Of a stretch of 16,514 nt of DNA, positions 1-8,626 are shown piece by piece; the stretch's first letter is position 1, and every line of letters starts with the position of its first letter. A program made the translations under genes and the position numbers. Source of the DNA: Russula earlei (taxonomy: Eukaryota; Basidiomycota; Agaricomycetes; Russulales; Russulaceae); NCBI GenBank assembly GCA_025769875.1, contig JAGFNK010001009.1:1-16514 (forward strand), read 5' to 3'. Under the pieces are notes generated by a model. That model saw nothing but the letters and a program-made list of their open reading frames with translations, searched no databases and was not told where the DNA came from.

Positions 1-332
1 GTGTTTGCAGAATCTAATCCGGGGATAATCTGTGCAATCACAAGTTGACTTCATCAGATCGATTGAGTAAAACGCCGGAACGGGACTGTGAAGCGACGTG
101 AAAGCAGATCTCATCGAATTGCAAGATCGAATCTTGTGAGATGCTCTCGGCACGGGTGAAAATTATATGACGCCTGTCAGCCGCCAGGTCCCGACCATCG
201 AGCCCGACGTTCTGCCGTTCGTGCCTGTTTTGGTAATACGGCACCATGCGACGCACTAGAACAAATAATATTCGATCGATCCGCCGATTGCGCTTGCCGT
301 CGAGCCAATGTGATTTGAGGACATGATGATAT

Positions 333-379
333 CTAAAAAGATTGAGTCATCTTATCTTTAGATCGGGAGGATCACATAC
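333..379 (-). other. Intron 3 of the MULE gene (47 nt)
   Basis: Donor GTATGT, acceptor TTTTTAG. Splicing gives TNMLIEA joined to YHHVLKSHWLDGKRNRR, restoring a conserved MULE stretch after the catalytic Glu. Confidence 0.87.
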
Positions 380-826
380 GCTTCGATCAACATGTTGGTG
401 TCCCCTTCCTCAAAGATATGTCGATTTTTCCGGTAAACCATGGACCACATATGCACCACAGGCATCCATTGGGACCCAAGATAGTTCACAAAAGTTTCTG
501 GAACCTGAGGATCAGTGGAGATCTCCTCCCAGATTTGTAGAAAGTCGGCCTGATCATCTGTATGTACCCATCTCTTGATCTTATCCCACAGATCAGGAAA
601 ATTGTTAGCATGGAAGTGTGATCGCATCGCGCGCAACACGTGCCACTTGCAAAGCCATATCCGACTTCCCGGATAGGCAATCTTGAGGGCGGCAATCTGC
701 GCGGCATCACGATCTGTCATAATAATAGACGGCCGGACAGCCGGACTGGCATCCCTGACCCAATGGACAAAAAGGATATTGTGTCCTTTGTTCCATTGGA
801 TGCCAGCATCCAGGCAACAGGCACAC

Positions 827-878
827 CTATCCGGAAAGGGTAAGCGCGCTAAATTGACATTTAGTAAATATTACGCAC
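827..878 (-). other. Intron 2 of the MULE gene (52 nt)
   Basis: Donor GTGCGTAA, branch-like TTTACTAAAT, acceptor GGATAG. Splicing gives RDHWGHG followed by VPVAWMLASNG, the order seen in MULE transposases. An earlier AG (TTTAG) would give an unrelated frame and was not chosen. Confidence 0.85.
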
Positions 879-1257
879 CATGTCCCCAGTGATCGCGCGC
901 GATCATGGTAAATAATAAAAAGTCCGGATATTGAGTAATATTATGAGTTGCATCGATACCGATGAAGCCGTTCCCGAGGCGGCGGAATGCCTCCATTTGG
1001 AAAGGGGTCTGGATGCATAATACATATGCATCCTCCTGCAGATTTGATTGAGATGGGGCACTGTGCAGCCTGTCTTTGTAAAAAACATTTGTTTTTTCAT
1101 CTGTAAACCTGTCCAACCAGAGCCTGGTGGAGATAGCATCCTCTGGATGCAGCCTGATAATCTCATCTTCCATTTCCCGGGCCATGCGGCTTACATCCCG
1201 GAGCGAGATGAATCGGTCTCGGCTGCCATCGGGCGATGAATCCTGAATATCGCGTAC

Positions 1258-1313
1258 CTTTCCATTATAAAGTTAGTGAATAAAAATAAAATAAATTCAA
1301 TACAGGCACTTAC
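1258..1313 (-). other. Intron 1 of the MULE gene (56 nt)
   Basis: On the minus strand it starts GTAAGTG, has CACTAAC as a likely branch site and ends AAAG. Removal joins codons ending DPREI to VRDIQD and on into MAREMED with no stop. The unspliced frame soon hits a stop. Confidence 0.9.
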
Positions 1314-1853
1314 TATTTCCCGTGGATCAACCTTCTTTGACAGCATGAATTTAATTTTATCACGCGCTACGCGTGACATTCGTGTGTAAGCGAGATTAGC
1401 AATTCCGATTTCATGGGAATGCTCGCTTGCATATTGTCCAAGAATGGTAGGCGCGTCCGCGTAAGACTTGATGACTATTCGGCAACGGCAACCCGTCTTC
1501 TTGATCTCGGATCTCCGTGTGCGATCGGGGTGCTTCTTTACATAACTCGAAGCTCCCCCGGATAGTTGGCGGGAGCAGACGAAAACCTTCTTTGTCCATC
1601 CCTGCCCATGCTTGGTGCTCGATGGAATCAATTCAATTGAGTGAGCCAATTCTTCTTGCCGGCGCCACGCGTCGAAATCGGCTGCTGTCGGCCATTCCAT
1701 AGGGTATCCGCCGTGCTCCCGGTCATAATTGAGTCCTCCCCTCTTTCCAGAATTGGCAGTGATCTGGAAACATTGTGTCGCAAAAGGGGCGCTCGGGCCG
1801 GAATGGGCGGATGATGCGGATGGCGCGCCAATCAATCGGAAACGAGATTGCAT

Positions 1854-2030
1854 TTCTTTTTTTTTTTGGTAGGGGGAAAATGGTAAGGAGTTATCTTATT
1901 ATTAACCCACTTATATAACTAAATTACATCCGTTAACGCGTGATTGAAGTCCCGACTCTCTTGCCGACACAATCGCCTTTTATGGTAATTCAACACGCCG
2001 CGAAATGTCAAAGACTGCCAGTACCATAGT
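1854..2030 (-). other. 5' flank of the MULE gene
   Basis: AT-rich non-coding sequence upstream of the transposase ATG. It starts with a run of T (plus strand) next to the ATG. No clear TATA box. The outer terminus of the MULE should lie here or near 2030, where coding similarity to the next remnant begins, but the partner terminus is outside the window, so no terminal repeat or 9-bp duplication can be tested. Confidence 0.5.
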
Positions 2031-2361
2031 GGGGTAAGATGTGCACCTCAAATGATTGAATGGAGGTGTATTACCTCAATTGTGGGCTTCCCTCCTAAGA
2101 TTTCTGGTTTAATGACCCACATGCCAGTTACATAATCAGGCTCTGGCAATACTGGCACAAACCAATTGACCAGTGTGCAAGGGAATTCTTTGTGCAGTTT
2201 TGGATCATGAAATAAAAGAAGAGAAAAATGCATGCTACCAGCATGCCATTCATGGCAGATCCTTCATCATCTGAAACTGTAATGAAGACAGTATCAAACC
2301 AATGGTTTCCTCTCCATGTGGTATTTGCACAAATCCACTCCTGGTACATCCCATGAGAGCC
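2031..2361 (-). pseudogene. Remnant resembling the C-terminal part of Plavaka/KDZ-type transposon proteins
   Basis: Two overlapping minus-strand frames read as one broken protein. Upstream part (2349-2128): MYQEWICANTTWRGNHWFDT, then VFITVSDDEG and MNGMLVA. Downstream part (2233-2048): KEFPCTLVNWFVPV, EPDYVTGMWVIKPE and IEVIHLHSII. The order (variable DGxG segment, short hydrophobic stretch, PCxLVxWF, VTGMWVxxPE, IxVIHxxSIxRxAHL) matches from memory a domain common at the C-terminus of basidiomycete Plavaka/KDZ-type transposon ORFs. The frame changes around 2208-2225, in a T-rich stretch on the minus strand. A TGA at 2048-2050 sits where an Arg is expected (SII-R-GAHL), after which the reading continues as GAHLTP to about 2031. 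It is a dead fragment; catalytic regions are not present. Confidence 0.5.
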
Positions 2362-2509
2362 ACAGAGGTCACATGGAATGGTGAAAGGGAATCAGAGGAT
2401 CAGGACTGGGCAAGGTGGTTGAGGCCATGGTGAAAGGATTGAGATGCAAACATGTCACATGAGCTGGGGCATGGCATGTGCATGTGGTCAGTGGTGAGGG
2501 GTGGGTGAT
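2362..2509. other. Unassigned G-rich stretch
   Basis: GGTG-rich sequence between the transposase remnant and the LTR at 2510. Short minus-strand frames are open but look like low-complexity shadow. The end (GAGGGGTGGGTGA) is purine-rich and could be a polypurine tract next to the LTR. Confidence 0.4.
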
Positions 2510-2869
2510 TGTCAAGACTCACTGTTGAACTATCCAGTTCAAGAGCGAAGGATAAGCTCGAAGACGAGTCGGTAGACGTCCAAGACGGCGTGGGCAAGGA
2601 GTAGAATCCAAAGTAGTAACAAATACCAAAGAGGTATTGTTACTGTGAGAGTAGAACAATTACGCAGGGAAGAGGCCAGAGTGGTCACAAGGGGACGGTC
2701 CTTAAAGGAGTATCCCAGGGATAGAGAGTGCCGTAAACAAATGGACAGTCTGAGGACTGTCCGCTACTTTATTGAGCGCTTATATACTACAAGAGAACTG
2801 CTAAATAGGGAACAAGTCATAACCTTGTTATCAAGCACAATAGAGTGATGAGTAAGAAGTCGGAGGACG

Positions 2870-2901
2870 CTTACTGAGCATGCTCAGTCATGCTCAGTAA
2901 G
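2870..2901. repeat. Perfect inverted repeat, 13-bp arms, 6-nt spacer
   Basis: Arms CTTACTGAGCATG and CATGCTCAGTAAG around CTCAGT. It lies about 170 bp upstream of the TATA-like box in the LTR, so it is a candidate enhancer or protein-binding palindrome. CTTACTGA is also the core of the tandem repeat at 15771-15848. Confidence 0.8.
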
Positions 2902-3068
2902 CTGCTGAGTAAGAAGCTTCCCTTGATGAGTAAGAGCTTCCATTGTCCACGTGTTCACTGCTTTAGTGCACGTGCAAGCACTTGATTCATTTCCTGTTAG
3001 TTAGTTTAGGGCCGGTCATTTGAGGACTTGTAGTTTGGTTAGAGAATAGTGTTATCCTATAAGGCCCT

Positions 3069-3075
3069 TATATAT
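3069..3075 (+). promoter_or_regulatory. TATA-like box of the 2510-3496 LTR
   Basis: TATATAT within CCCTTATATATGG, downstream of the hairpin and the two CACGTG boxes. Placement fits an LTR promoter; strand is inferred from LTR orientation. Confidence 0.45.
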
Positions 3076-3496
3076 GGTTCTATTAGGGTCCTTAGAGTCG
3101 ACCCTAATACTTCTATTAAGGTCCTTAGTGTTGCCTTATAGTTCGTTCTATAGTTATTAGAGTTGGTCTAATAACGCGTTGTAGGGTCTTTGATACTAGG
3201 TTAGTGCCTAATGTAGAGCTCCTAGGGTCGTTCCAAAGGGTCCTTAGGAAGGCCCTAAATACTGTCTTTTGTTGCTAGAAGGGTTGCCTTTAAGTGGGGC
3301 TTGCTGTATGTCGATTGTGCCGAGAATCGCTCGCGCAACAATGCGCGCGCGATATTGTGGACACCTCTACTCACCCCTTTTGCTCGTGTGAACAGGGTGA
3401 CACCATAGAGACCAGGTTTCCTCCTATAAGGAAGGGTCCTTCAAGGGCCCTCTCCGGAGAATGGTTCATGACAGTGATGCAGTCAAGGTCTTGACA

Positions 3497-4013
3497 TTGG
3501 GTGTGAGGTGGTAGTGTGGGCATGCAGTTGGTGGTGAAGAATGAAAGGAGTTTGTCTGTCACAGTTCCACATGTGATTCCATGACCAGCCATGATTCACC
3601 TTACATCTTCTGGGGGGTTGAAATTTTGACCATCCTTGGTCAAGCATCTTAATACAAACATTTTGAGGCCTTGTGTGTCTAAATTGTCGAGGTGGTGTCA
3701 GTAGTGATGGAGGAGTACATGATGGTGATGGAGTAGTGAATGGCAAGTGTAGTGGGGGCAACGAAAGAGGCAAGAGGCAAGTGGTGATGGTGATGGTGAT
3801 GAGAAGTGTTGCTGTGGCTGCTCTTGTTGTTGCTCTTGTTAGAGGCATCAGCACAGTTGGGTGAGGCGATGGGGTGGCAAGAGCAAGGGCAGTGGTGAGA
3901 GAGGGTGGTGATGCTGGAGGGTGAGGGTTGTGAGAGACAGAGGCAATGGAGAAGAGGGTGAAGGTGGTGGTGAGATGGTGGCAGATGTGGAGGTGGAGGA
4001 TGCATGGGGTGGC
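3497..4013. repeat. Low-complexity GGT/GAT-rich region
   Basis: Rich in GGTGGTGATGG-type words, with a short (GATGGT)n microsatellite around 3784-3803. It gives long Ser/His/Thr/Pro-rich frames on the minus strand that I regard as composition artefacts. No gene recognised. The purine-rich end (GGAGGATGCATGGGGTGG) abuts the next LTR-like start, as a polypurine tract would. Confidence 0.6.
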
Positions 4014-4540
4014 TGTTGGGACTCACTGTTGAACAATCCAGTTCAAGAGCAAGGTAAGAGCTCAGAGACAGGTCGACTGAGTTCGAGGATGAAGTTGGTG
4101 AAAAGCATGGTCCAAACAAGTAACAAGTACCAGAGTGGAACTGGGACTGGTTGTGAGAGGTGGTCACGGAAGGAGAGAGCCAGAGTGTGCTAGATGTTAC
4201 GAACCAAGGCCAGGTCCTGGCCATATATTGTCCTATTTCACTCAAGAGAAACCTCTCTCACTTTGCATTGCCAACTCACTTCCATTTTTTGGGCTACCCC
4301 TCCTGCGGTGCAAGATATCACTATTGCAAAGACACTATAACATGACAAGGCACCTGTTTCCTAATAGGGTAATCATCACATGGCAGCCACATGGCCACCC
4401 AGCCACCAAGAACCTGAAACAGCGGCACAAACTCCTAGAAACTGTTGCATAACTCATCTGACATCTTCAAGGCTCCAATGACATCATGGCTGACTGAGTG
4501 ACTCCACAGTGACCTCATAGGCTCACTAAGTGCTCCACAG

Positions 4541-4559
4541 TGACATCATAATGATGTCA
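4541..4559. promoter_or_regulatory. Palindrome TGACATCAT-A-ATGATGTCA upstream of a TATA box
   Basis: Perfect 9-bp arms with a 1-bp centre. The half-site TGACATCA differs by one transition from the CRE/ATF-type bZIP site TGACGTCA, as CpG loss would produce. GTGACNTCAT words also occur just before it (4509-4548). A TATA box lies about 140 bp downstream. Confidence 0.5.
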
Positions 4560-4695
4560 TCGCTCCACAATGATCAGTAATACACTCAGTAAGCCTGGAA
4601 CTTGACACAAGTAAGTTTATGCCTCTGTAGTCCTATTGGATGGTACCAAAGGGTCTAGAATAGTCCCAGTTCTTTGTAATTGACCCTGTACACTG

Positions 4696-4703
4696 TATAT
4701 AAG
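4696..4703 (+). promoter_or_regulatory. TATA box (TATATAAG)
   Basis: TATATAAG in the context CACTGTATATAAGCCCC, 116 bp before the ATG at 4819. It probably drives the reading frame interrupted at 5449/5450. Confidence 0.55.
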
Positions 4704-4818
4704 CCCCAATGTAGCATGGCAGTCATCAGACTGTCCATTTGTGATACTCTCCTCTTCCTGGGTACTCCCCTGCAACTGCTCAGTTTAAAGTCTTCCCTCG
4801 TCCTCAAGGTACTCTTCA

Positions 4819-5449
4819 ATGACCACCTTGTCTAAAGCCCCTCGCTACACTGGCCTCTACCCTTCGCCTCTGTCTCTTGCAACATCTACCAGTACCCCTT
4901 TGGTACCTCCTCATTGTTTGGCTCGTCCTCCTGTTCTATGCCGTTTACGCCATGTATCATCTGTTCTGACCCTTGCCCACCTGCTCCTGAGTCCTCAGTG
5001 ATCAGCAGTATGTGTCTTGACATCTGGACAGTCTCTCATCATTCCTGTATTGACCAGCCAATGCTCAAGTGTCTACTCCCAACTCTCCCACTCTTGTCAA
5101 CACTTCCCTGCACCTCCCTTCTCCTCTCCAGCCCACTCCATGCACCACCCTTCGCCTCCTCACTGAGGACCTTGAACCAGTTGATACATCCTCACCCCTC
5201 AGCATCCTGTACTCCCCAGAAGCCCCACCATCATCTCCCAATGTTCTCCAGCCTATCCCAGGTGACTTTATCCCTATTGGCACTCCCCCTCCGGCGCAGA
5301 ACAAGCAACAGCAAGTGGACTGTCCTCCCCTGCCTGAAGGTTTCCTTGATCGTCCCCCCTGCATAGCATTTTGCTTCCACCCACACCAGTACTTTGTTCT
5401 CCCCTCCACCAACTGCTCCCATGAGCAGTGGCGACCCCTCCACAACTTA
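4819..5449 (+). pseudogene. 5' part of an unrecognised reading frame, interrupted by element I
   Basis: No family recognised. An ATG at 4819 opens a Ser/Pro/Leu-rich frame that meets TGA at 4999-5001. The frame used later is open from 5054, after a TGA at 5051-5053, so a frameshift around 5050-5060 or an unrecognised intron is needed. From about 5069 to 5449 the text looks protein-like: TEDLEPVDTSSPLSILYSPE, then a Pro-rich segment, then PPLPEGFLDRPPCIAFCFHP and SHEQWRPLHNL. The frame stops being host sequence at codon TTA 5447-5449, where element I begins, and resumes in the same phase at 7934. Upstream it has a TATA box at 4696. It could be a gag-like protein of an old retroelement, since LTR-like sequence lies directly upstream, or a decayed gene. 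Confidence 0.5.
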
Positions 5450-5857
5450 TTGCCGTTTTCAGTGCACTTGGCGGAGCTTGAATTCCACCCAAATCAGCGC
5501 AGAAACCTCCTCAAACATGTGGGATGAATATCTCCCTCAAAACAGCTTCAATTCATATGAAACTTATTGTCCCTGAATCACCTGAATGAGGGCTAGGCAG
5601 CCCCATTGTTTTCATGAGATTTGAGTGAGAACTGGTGGAGCTGGACTCAAGCCACCTCCACATGTGTATTAGATGAATTACAACTCAAAATCATGGTCTA
5701 TATCCATTATTTTTCCCTCATGTTGTACCCATGGGCTGTCTTGAGGCAGCCCCATAGTGTTTTTGACTCAAGTGTTGTGGTGTGCAACATTGTTTTCAGT
5801 GTGATCGGAGTGACGGCCAGCCACTCATTGCCCCTCTTACCTCTCCATTCTGACCAT
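5450..5857 (+). repeat. Left terminal inverted arm of element I
   Basis: 408 bp, the inverted counterpart of 7524-7931 with scattered mismatches. It contains two small hairpins: GGGCTAGGCAGCCC, and GGGCTGTCTTGAGGCAGCCC with interrupted pairing. It ends at CTGACCAT. Confidence 0.88.
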
Positions 5858-6872
5858 ACACATACCCTGCGCCCATGCCCGCTCCAGCCTCCATCCCTAC
5901 ATTGTGCACCATCGCCTCGACTCGCCAGCCATCATTGCCTCGGCTCCACCTGCGCTCGCCATCCCAGCATTGCCCACATTTGCCATCGTCGCCACCCTCA
6001 TCTGTCCCCGCCACCGTAGCCCTCAGCTGTGACATCACCTATCGCCGCTGTCCCCGTCTTTGCCCAACCAGCTCCTGTGCCCTCAGTGTTGCCTGCTATG
6101 GCCACTGTCTCAGCTCCATGCACAACCACCATCTCAACCTCGCCCACAGACGTTTTAGCACCGCCCGCCACTTCAGCCCTCGCAGCCTCGTCTGCCACCC
6201 CCGCCTTCGTCTCATCCGCTCCCGCGCCCTCAGTCGTTCTCATCGCCCTCAGTCTCGTCCATTGCCTCGTCCATCGCCACAGTAGCCTCAGTCGTGCCAG
6301 CCGCCGACTTCGCATCAGTCTCCGTTTTAGCCTCACCCGTACTCATCAGTTCAGCCCAGTCCGTCATAGCACCAGCATCACCAGCCGCCGCCGCCTCCAC
6401 CCTGCCCTCAGCCTCAGCCTTCTCAGTCTCAGCCGCCACCACCGTGCCCCTAGTTTTGCCAGCCGTCTCCGTCGCCCCAGCTTCAGATCAGTCAACCGCC
6501 GCCACCGCGCTCTTAGCCTTGCCAGCCGCCTTAGTCTCATCAGCCGCCACCGTAGCCTCAGCCTCAGCCACCGACGTCTTAGCGCCACACGCTGCCGCCC
6601 TCCACCACGTCTCACAAGCCACCGCTGCCACGCCCTTGTCAGCCACAGCCGCCATCGCCCCTGCGTCCCCCTCAGTTGTCGCCTCCGCCCCGTCCACCTC
6701 CACCGTCGCACCAGCTCAGTCCGCCGCCACCTTCTCAGTCTCAGCCTCAGTCTTCTCAGTCTTAGCCGCCGCTTTAGTAGTTTTGTGCGACATCAGCACC
6801 GCTGCACCGCTTGCAACCCCTCGCCACCAGCACCACCCCAGAAGACCAAGAAGGCCTCGGCCACAAACTTAG
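5858..6872 (+). pseudogene. Decayed Ala/Ser/Pro-rich coding tract of element I
   Basis: Fragments of a low-complexity protein whose longer version lies in element II. Frame 6029 onward reads MTSPIAAVPVFAQPAPVPSV and continues to about 6240, where one extra base relative to element II shifts it. The continuation is in the frame of 6294-6872 (VLASPVLISSAQSVIAPASP, later SAAFSVSASV-like segments). Compared with element II it lacks the counterpart of 10565-11103 (including the gag-like module), of 11164-11245 and of 11726-11852. The repeated GCCNNNGTCTCAGCC words make frames on both strands open, so the antisense frames are not counted. Confidence 0.55.
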
Positions 6873-7523
6873 CCACAACACACCACAACAGGAGCAGAAG
6901 CTGCCACCACGCCGCCGCCGCAGGAGAAGCAGTCGCCGACGCCAACAGCACACCGGACACCGCCTCCCACATCGCCTCCCCATCCATTCGCGCGCTCTCG
7001 CCCTTGTCTGCTGCCGACACCTGCAGTGGAGACGACCCCGCCACCGCTGCCGCAAGATGACAGATCCCACCCCCGTGCAAGCCGCCCCACGCATCCTCTT
7101 TCTCGAGTCCTCGCCACCTACGTCTCTATCTACGAACTCACGCTCACACGCCTATGCCTTCGCTCCTCGTCCATGCGCTGCTGCCACCACCTGCAATGGA
7201 GACGACCATGCTGCCACCGCCACAAGACAACACCACTGCCACGCAATCTTCGTGTCCACATCTGCGCTCAGCATTCCAGCTGGGACTGCTCCCCTTCCCT
7301 CTCTCCTCTCCTATTACCTTGGACCAGTCAGCCTTACGATCTCACTCACACGTCCCCGGACTCGCTACACCATCTCAACCAATCTTGATTCACTTTCATG
7401 CCTTTCATCTCTAGTACCTCTCTCCTGTATATAAAAACACCCTAGCTACTCTGTAGTAGAAAGAGTTCAGAATAGGACCCCTCTTTGCAACCCACTCCTC
7501 TCTGTCTGTGAAAAACAACAAGG
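6873..7523 (+). other. Distal interior of element I, with internal repeat and TATA box
   Basis: CpG-rich sequence with no recognised gene. The word CTGCARTGGAGACGACC occurs at about 7021 and 7190, indicating an internal duplication. 7207-7422 is absent from element II. A TATATAAAA box at 7428-7436 precedes a leader that is the same in element II. Confidence 0.55.
7428..7436 (+). promoter_or_regulatory. TATA box facing the right arm of element I
   Basis: TATATAAAA followed by ACACCCTAGCTACTCTGTAG. The same box and leader stand at 12649-12657 in element II. Transcription from it would run through the right arm and out of the element. Confidence 0.5.
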
Positions 7524-7931
7524 ATGGTCAGAATCGAGAGGTGAGAGGGGTGATGAGTGGCTGGCCGCGACTCCAATTGCACTGGAAACAACGTTGCACA
7601 CACAACACTTGAGTCAAAAACACTATGGGGCTGCCTCAAGACAGCCCATGGGTACAACATGAGGGAAAAAATAATAGATATAGACCATGATTTTGAGTTG
7701 TAATTCATCTAATACACATGTGGAGGTGGCTTGAGTCCAGCTCCACCAATTCTCACTCAAATCTCATGAAAACAATGGGGCTGCCTAGCCCTCATTCAGG
7801 CGATTCAGGGACAATAAATTTCATATGAATTGAAGCTGTTTTGAGGGAGATATTCATCCCGCATGTTTGAGGGGGTTTCTGTGCTGATTTGGGTGGAATT
7901 CAAGCTCCGCCAAGTGCGCTGAAAACGGCAA
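7524..7931 (-). repeat. Right terminal inverted arm of element I
   Basis: Inverted copy of 5450-5857, starting ATGGTCAGAATCGAG and ending GCTGAAAACGGCAA. An A6 run near 7665, where the other right arm has A5, is one of several small differences. Confidence 0.88.
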
Positions 7932-7933
7932 TA

Positions 7934-8476
7934 AATCATCAAGACTATTTGTCACGCATCCCTACCAAAGACCAACTAGCTCGTCACACCTTCACCAACA
8001 CCTTCACCACTGCGTTTCGTGCATGCATTGTCCACACTTTTGCTGTGGAACCCTCCAATGCTGCCCTTACCACCGAATATAACCTCACCCCCTTTGGCAT
8101 TTGCTCTAATGTCAGGATATATGCCCCAGATGCTGACTTCCCCCTCAGATGTATCACTTACATTTTTAATATGTTGTTGTTTAGGAAGCTCCTTACCTTA
8201 CCTGCCATTTATCATCCTGCTTACAAAGAATCCTTCTGCTTGTCTATTGTACACAATTTCCTGGATGGACGTCTAGCTTTTGCGTATGGATACTTACACT
8301 TCGAAGAAGGTAGTAATTGTGTATCCCTACATCACTACTTGACTTACATGGTTGACACCATCCACTTCAACCCTCAGCTACTTCATTTTTGCTTTATGCC
8401 TCGTATTCCTGCCAACCCTCTCGAAATAATCAAGAGGTACCACCTTGAGACCATAGATCTTGCGCATGGTTATTAA
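7934..8476 (+). pseudogene. 3' part of the unrecognised reading frame interrupted by element I
   Basis: Continues in the same phase as 5054-5449 once element I and one TA are removed. About 180 codons remain: NHQDYLSRIPTKDQLARHTF, then segments such as NLTPFGICSNVRIYAPDADF and HYLTYMVDTIHFNPQLLHF, ending ETIDLAHGY and TAA. It has ordinary globular composition, with aromatic and charged residues well mixed, and no internal stop, so it was probably a real protein. No motif recognised. Two AATAAA signals follow at 8505 and 8516, as expected for a transcript end. CpG is sparse, which suggests age. Confidence 0.6.
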
Positions 8477-8504
8477 AAAGTAAGAACCACCCTTGTAATG
8501 CTTC

Positions 8505-8521
8505 AATAAAGATTGAATAAA
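8505..8521 (+). terminator. Two AATAAA polyadenylation-type signals
   Basis: AATAAA at 8505-8510 and 8516-8521, 29 and 40 bases after the TAA at 8476. This position fits a polyadenylation signal for the interrupted frame. Confidence 0.5.
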
Positions 8522-8623
8522 GCTTTCTTTTCTGTCTTAACTAAAGTGCATTGAGAATACACTTTAGAAGAAGATGAAGAAGAAGACACTATTACCAGAC
8601 ACGTCTTAAGTCTAAACCATTAT
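8522..8623. other. Spacer with GAAGAAGAT-rich stretch
   Basis: Non-coding gap between two decayed reading frames. Contains a purine-rich GAAGAAGATGAAGAAGAAGA near 8567-8587. Nothing else recognised. Confidence 0.4.
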
Positions 8624-8626
8624 TGA

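Larger units (their letters stand above)
1..1853 (-). pseudogene. MULE (Mutator-like) transposase gene, 4 exons, two frameshifts, 3' end beyond window
   Basis: Probable DDE transposase of the MULE superfamily, which cuts and pastes its own element. Exons on the minus strand: 1853-1314, 1257-879, 826-380 and 332 to the edge. Splicing at the three GT..AG introns joins the frames cleanly. Residues about 60-180 form a FAR1-like zinc-binding region (VFVCSR, GCRCR, HSHEIG). The catalytic core follows: first Asp in FIGIDATHN (about residue 282), second in MTDRD (about 345), then a WLCKWH motif, and Glu in TNMLIEAYHH (about 455). A SWIM zinc finger CxCx8CxH ends exactly at base 1 (Cys codons at 40-42, 34-36, 7-9; His at 1-3). 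Frame is lost twice in homopolymers: A5 at 769-773 needs one more base, and A4 at 69-72 has one too many. The ATG at 1853 follows an A-rich leader (poly-T on the plus strand). The gene is CpG-rich compared with 2031-5449, which suggests a young copy. Family assignment is strong; activity is doubtful. Confidence 0.88.
2510..3496 (+). mobile_element. Probable solo or single LTR (family A), 987 bp
   Basis: Starts TGTCAAGAC and ends GTCTTGACA, a perfect 9-bp terminal inverted repeat with the TG..CA ends of LTRs. It contains an upstream hairpin (2870-2901), two CACGTG boxes (2948-2953, 2969-2974) and a TATA-like TATATAT at 3069-3075. The first 40 bases (GACTCACTGTTGAAC, then ATCCAGTTCAAGAGC) recur at about 4021-4058, so two related LTR-like blocks lie in this window. 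A 5-bp GGGTG occurs at 2503-2507 and 3499-3503, each 2 bp away from the TG/CA ends; this could be a target duplication or chance in a GGTG-rich area. No reading frame inside is convincing. Confidence 0.6.
4014..4818 (+). mobile_element. LTR-like promoter block related to the 2510-3496 LTR
   Basis: Starts TGTTGGGACTCACTGTTGAAC, differing from the start of the 2510 LTR mainly by transitions. The following ATCCAGTTCAAGAGC and later TAACAAGTACCAGAG are also shared. It has a palindrome (4541-4559), a TATA box (4696-4703) and a pyrimidine-rich leader ending CTCTTCA just before an ATG at 4819. TG..CA ends are possible (4014 and 4818), but the right boundary is not confirmed by a matching inverted end, target duplication or primer-binding site. 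It may be an LTR or the promoter of the reading frame that follows. Confidence 0.45.
5450..7931 (+). mobile_element. Element I: long-TIR non-autonomous element, 2482 bp, TA target duplication
   Basis: Left end TTGCCGTTTTCAGTGCACTT and right end, read in reverse, TTGCCGTTTTCAGCGCACTT open near-identical inverted arms of 408 bp. TA flanks both sides (5448-5449, 7932-7933). Removing the element with one TA leaves a continuous host frame (HNL joined to NHQDYLSRIP). No transposase is visible. The interior (5858-7523) is GC- and CpG-rich and encodes fragments of an Ala/Ser/Pro-rich protein, then a TATA box. A TA duplication is shared with Tc1/mariner-type elements, but arms this long are unusual there, so superfamily is left open. 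Confidence 0.85.

Noticed and set aside
891..904. 14-bp palindrome GATCGCGCGCGATC
   Set aside because: It lies in the MULE coding sequence at the codons for the conserved IARDH motif, so protein constraint explains it.
2645..2848. 67-codon basic frame MRVEQLRREEARVVTRGRSL
   Set aside because: Lies inside the LTR. The related block at 4014 does not preserve the frame, and there is no other support.
3679..4245. 188-codon minus-strand frame rich in Ser, His and Pro
   Set aside because: It is encoded by GGT/GAT repeats and crosses the start of the LTR-like block at 4014, so it is a low-complexity artefact.
5621..5800. A frame with WSWTQATSTCVLDELQLKIM and similar text, open in most copies of the terminal arm
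   Set aside because: It starts at TTG, not ATG, lies inside the inverted arm, is shifted in the right arm of element I, and its conservation follows from arm duplication. No coding evidence.
6230..7117. Long Arg-, Ala- and Thr-rich antisense frames in elements I and II
   Set aside because: They mirror the GCC/AGCCTCAGCC composition of the plus-strand tract. No ordered protein features.
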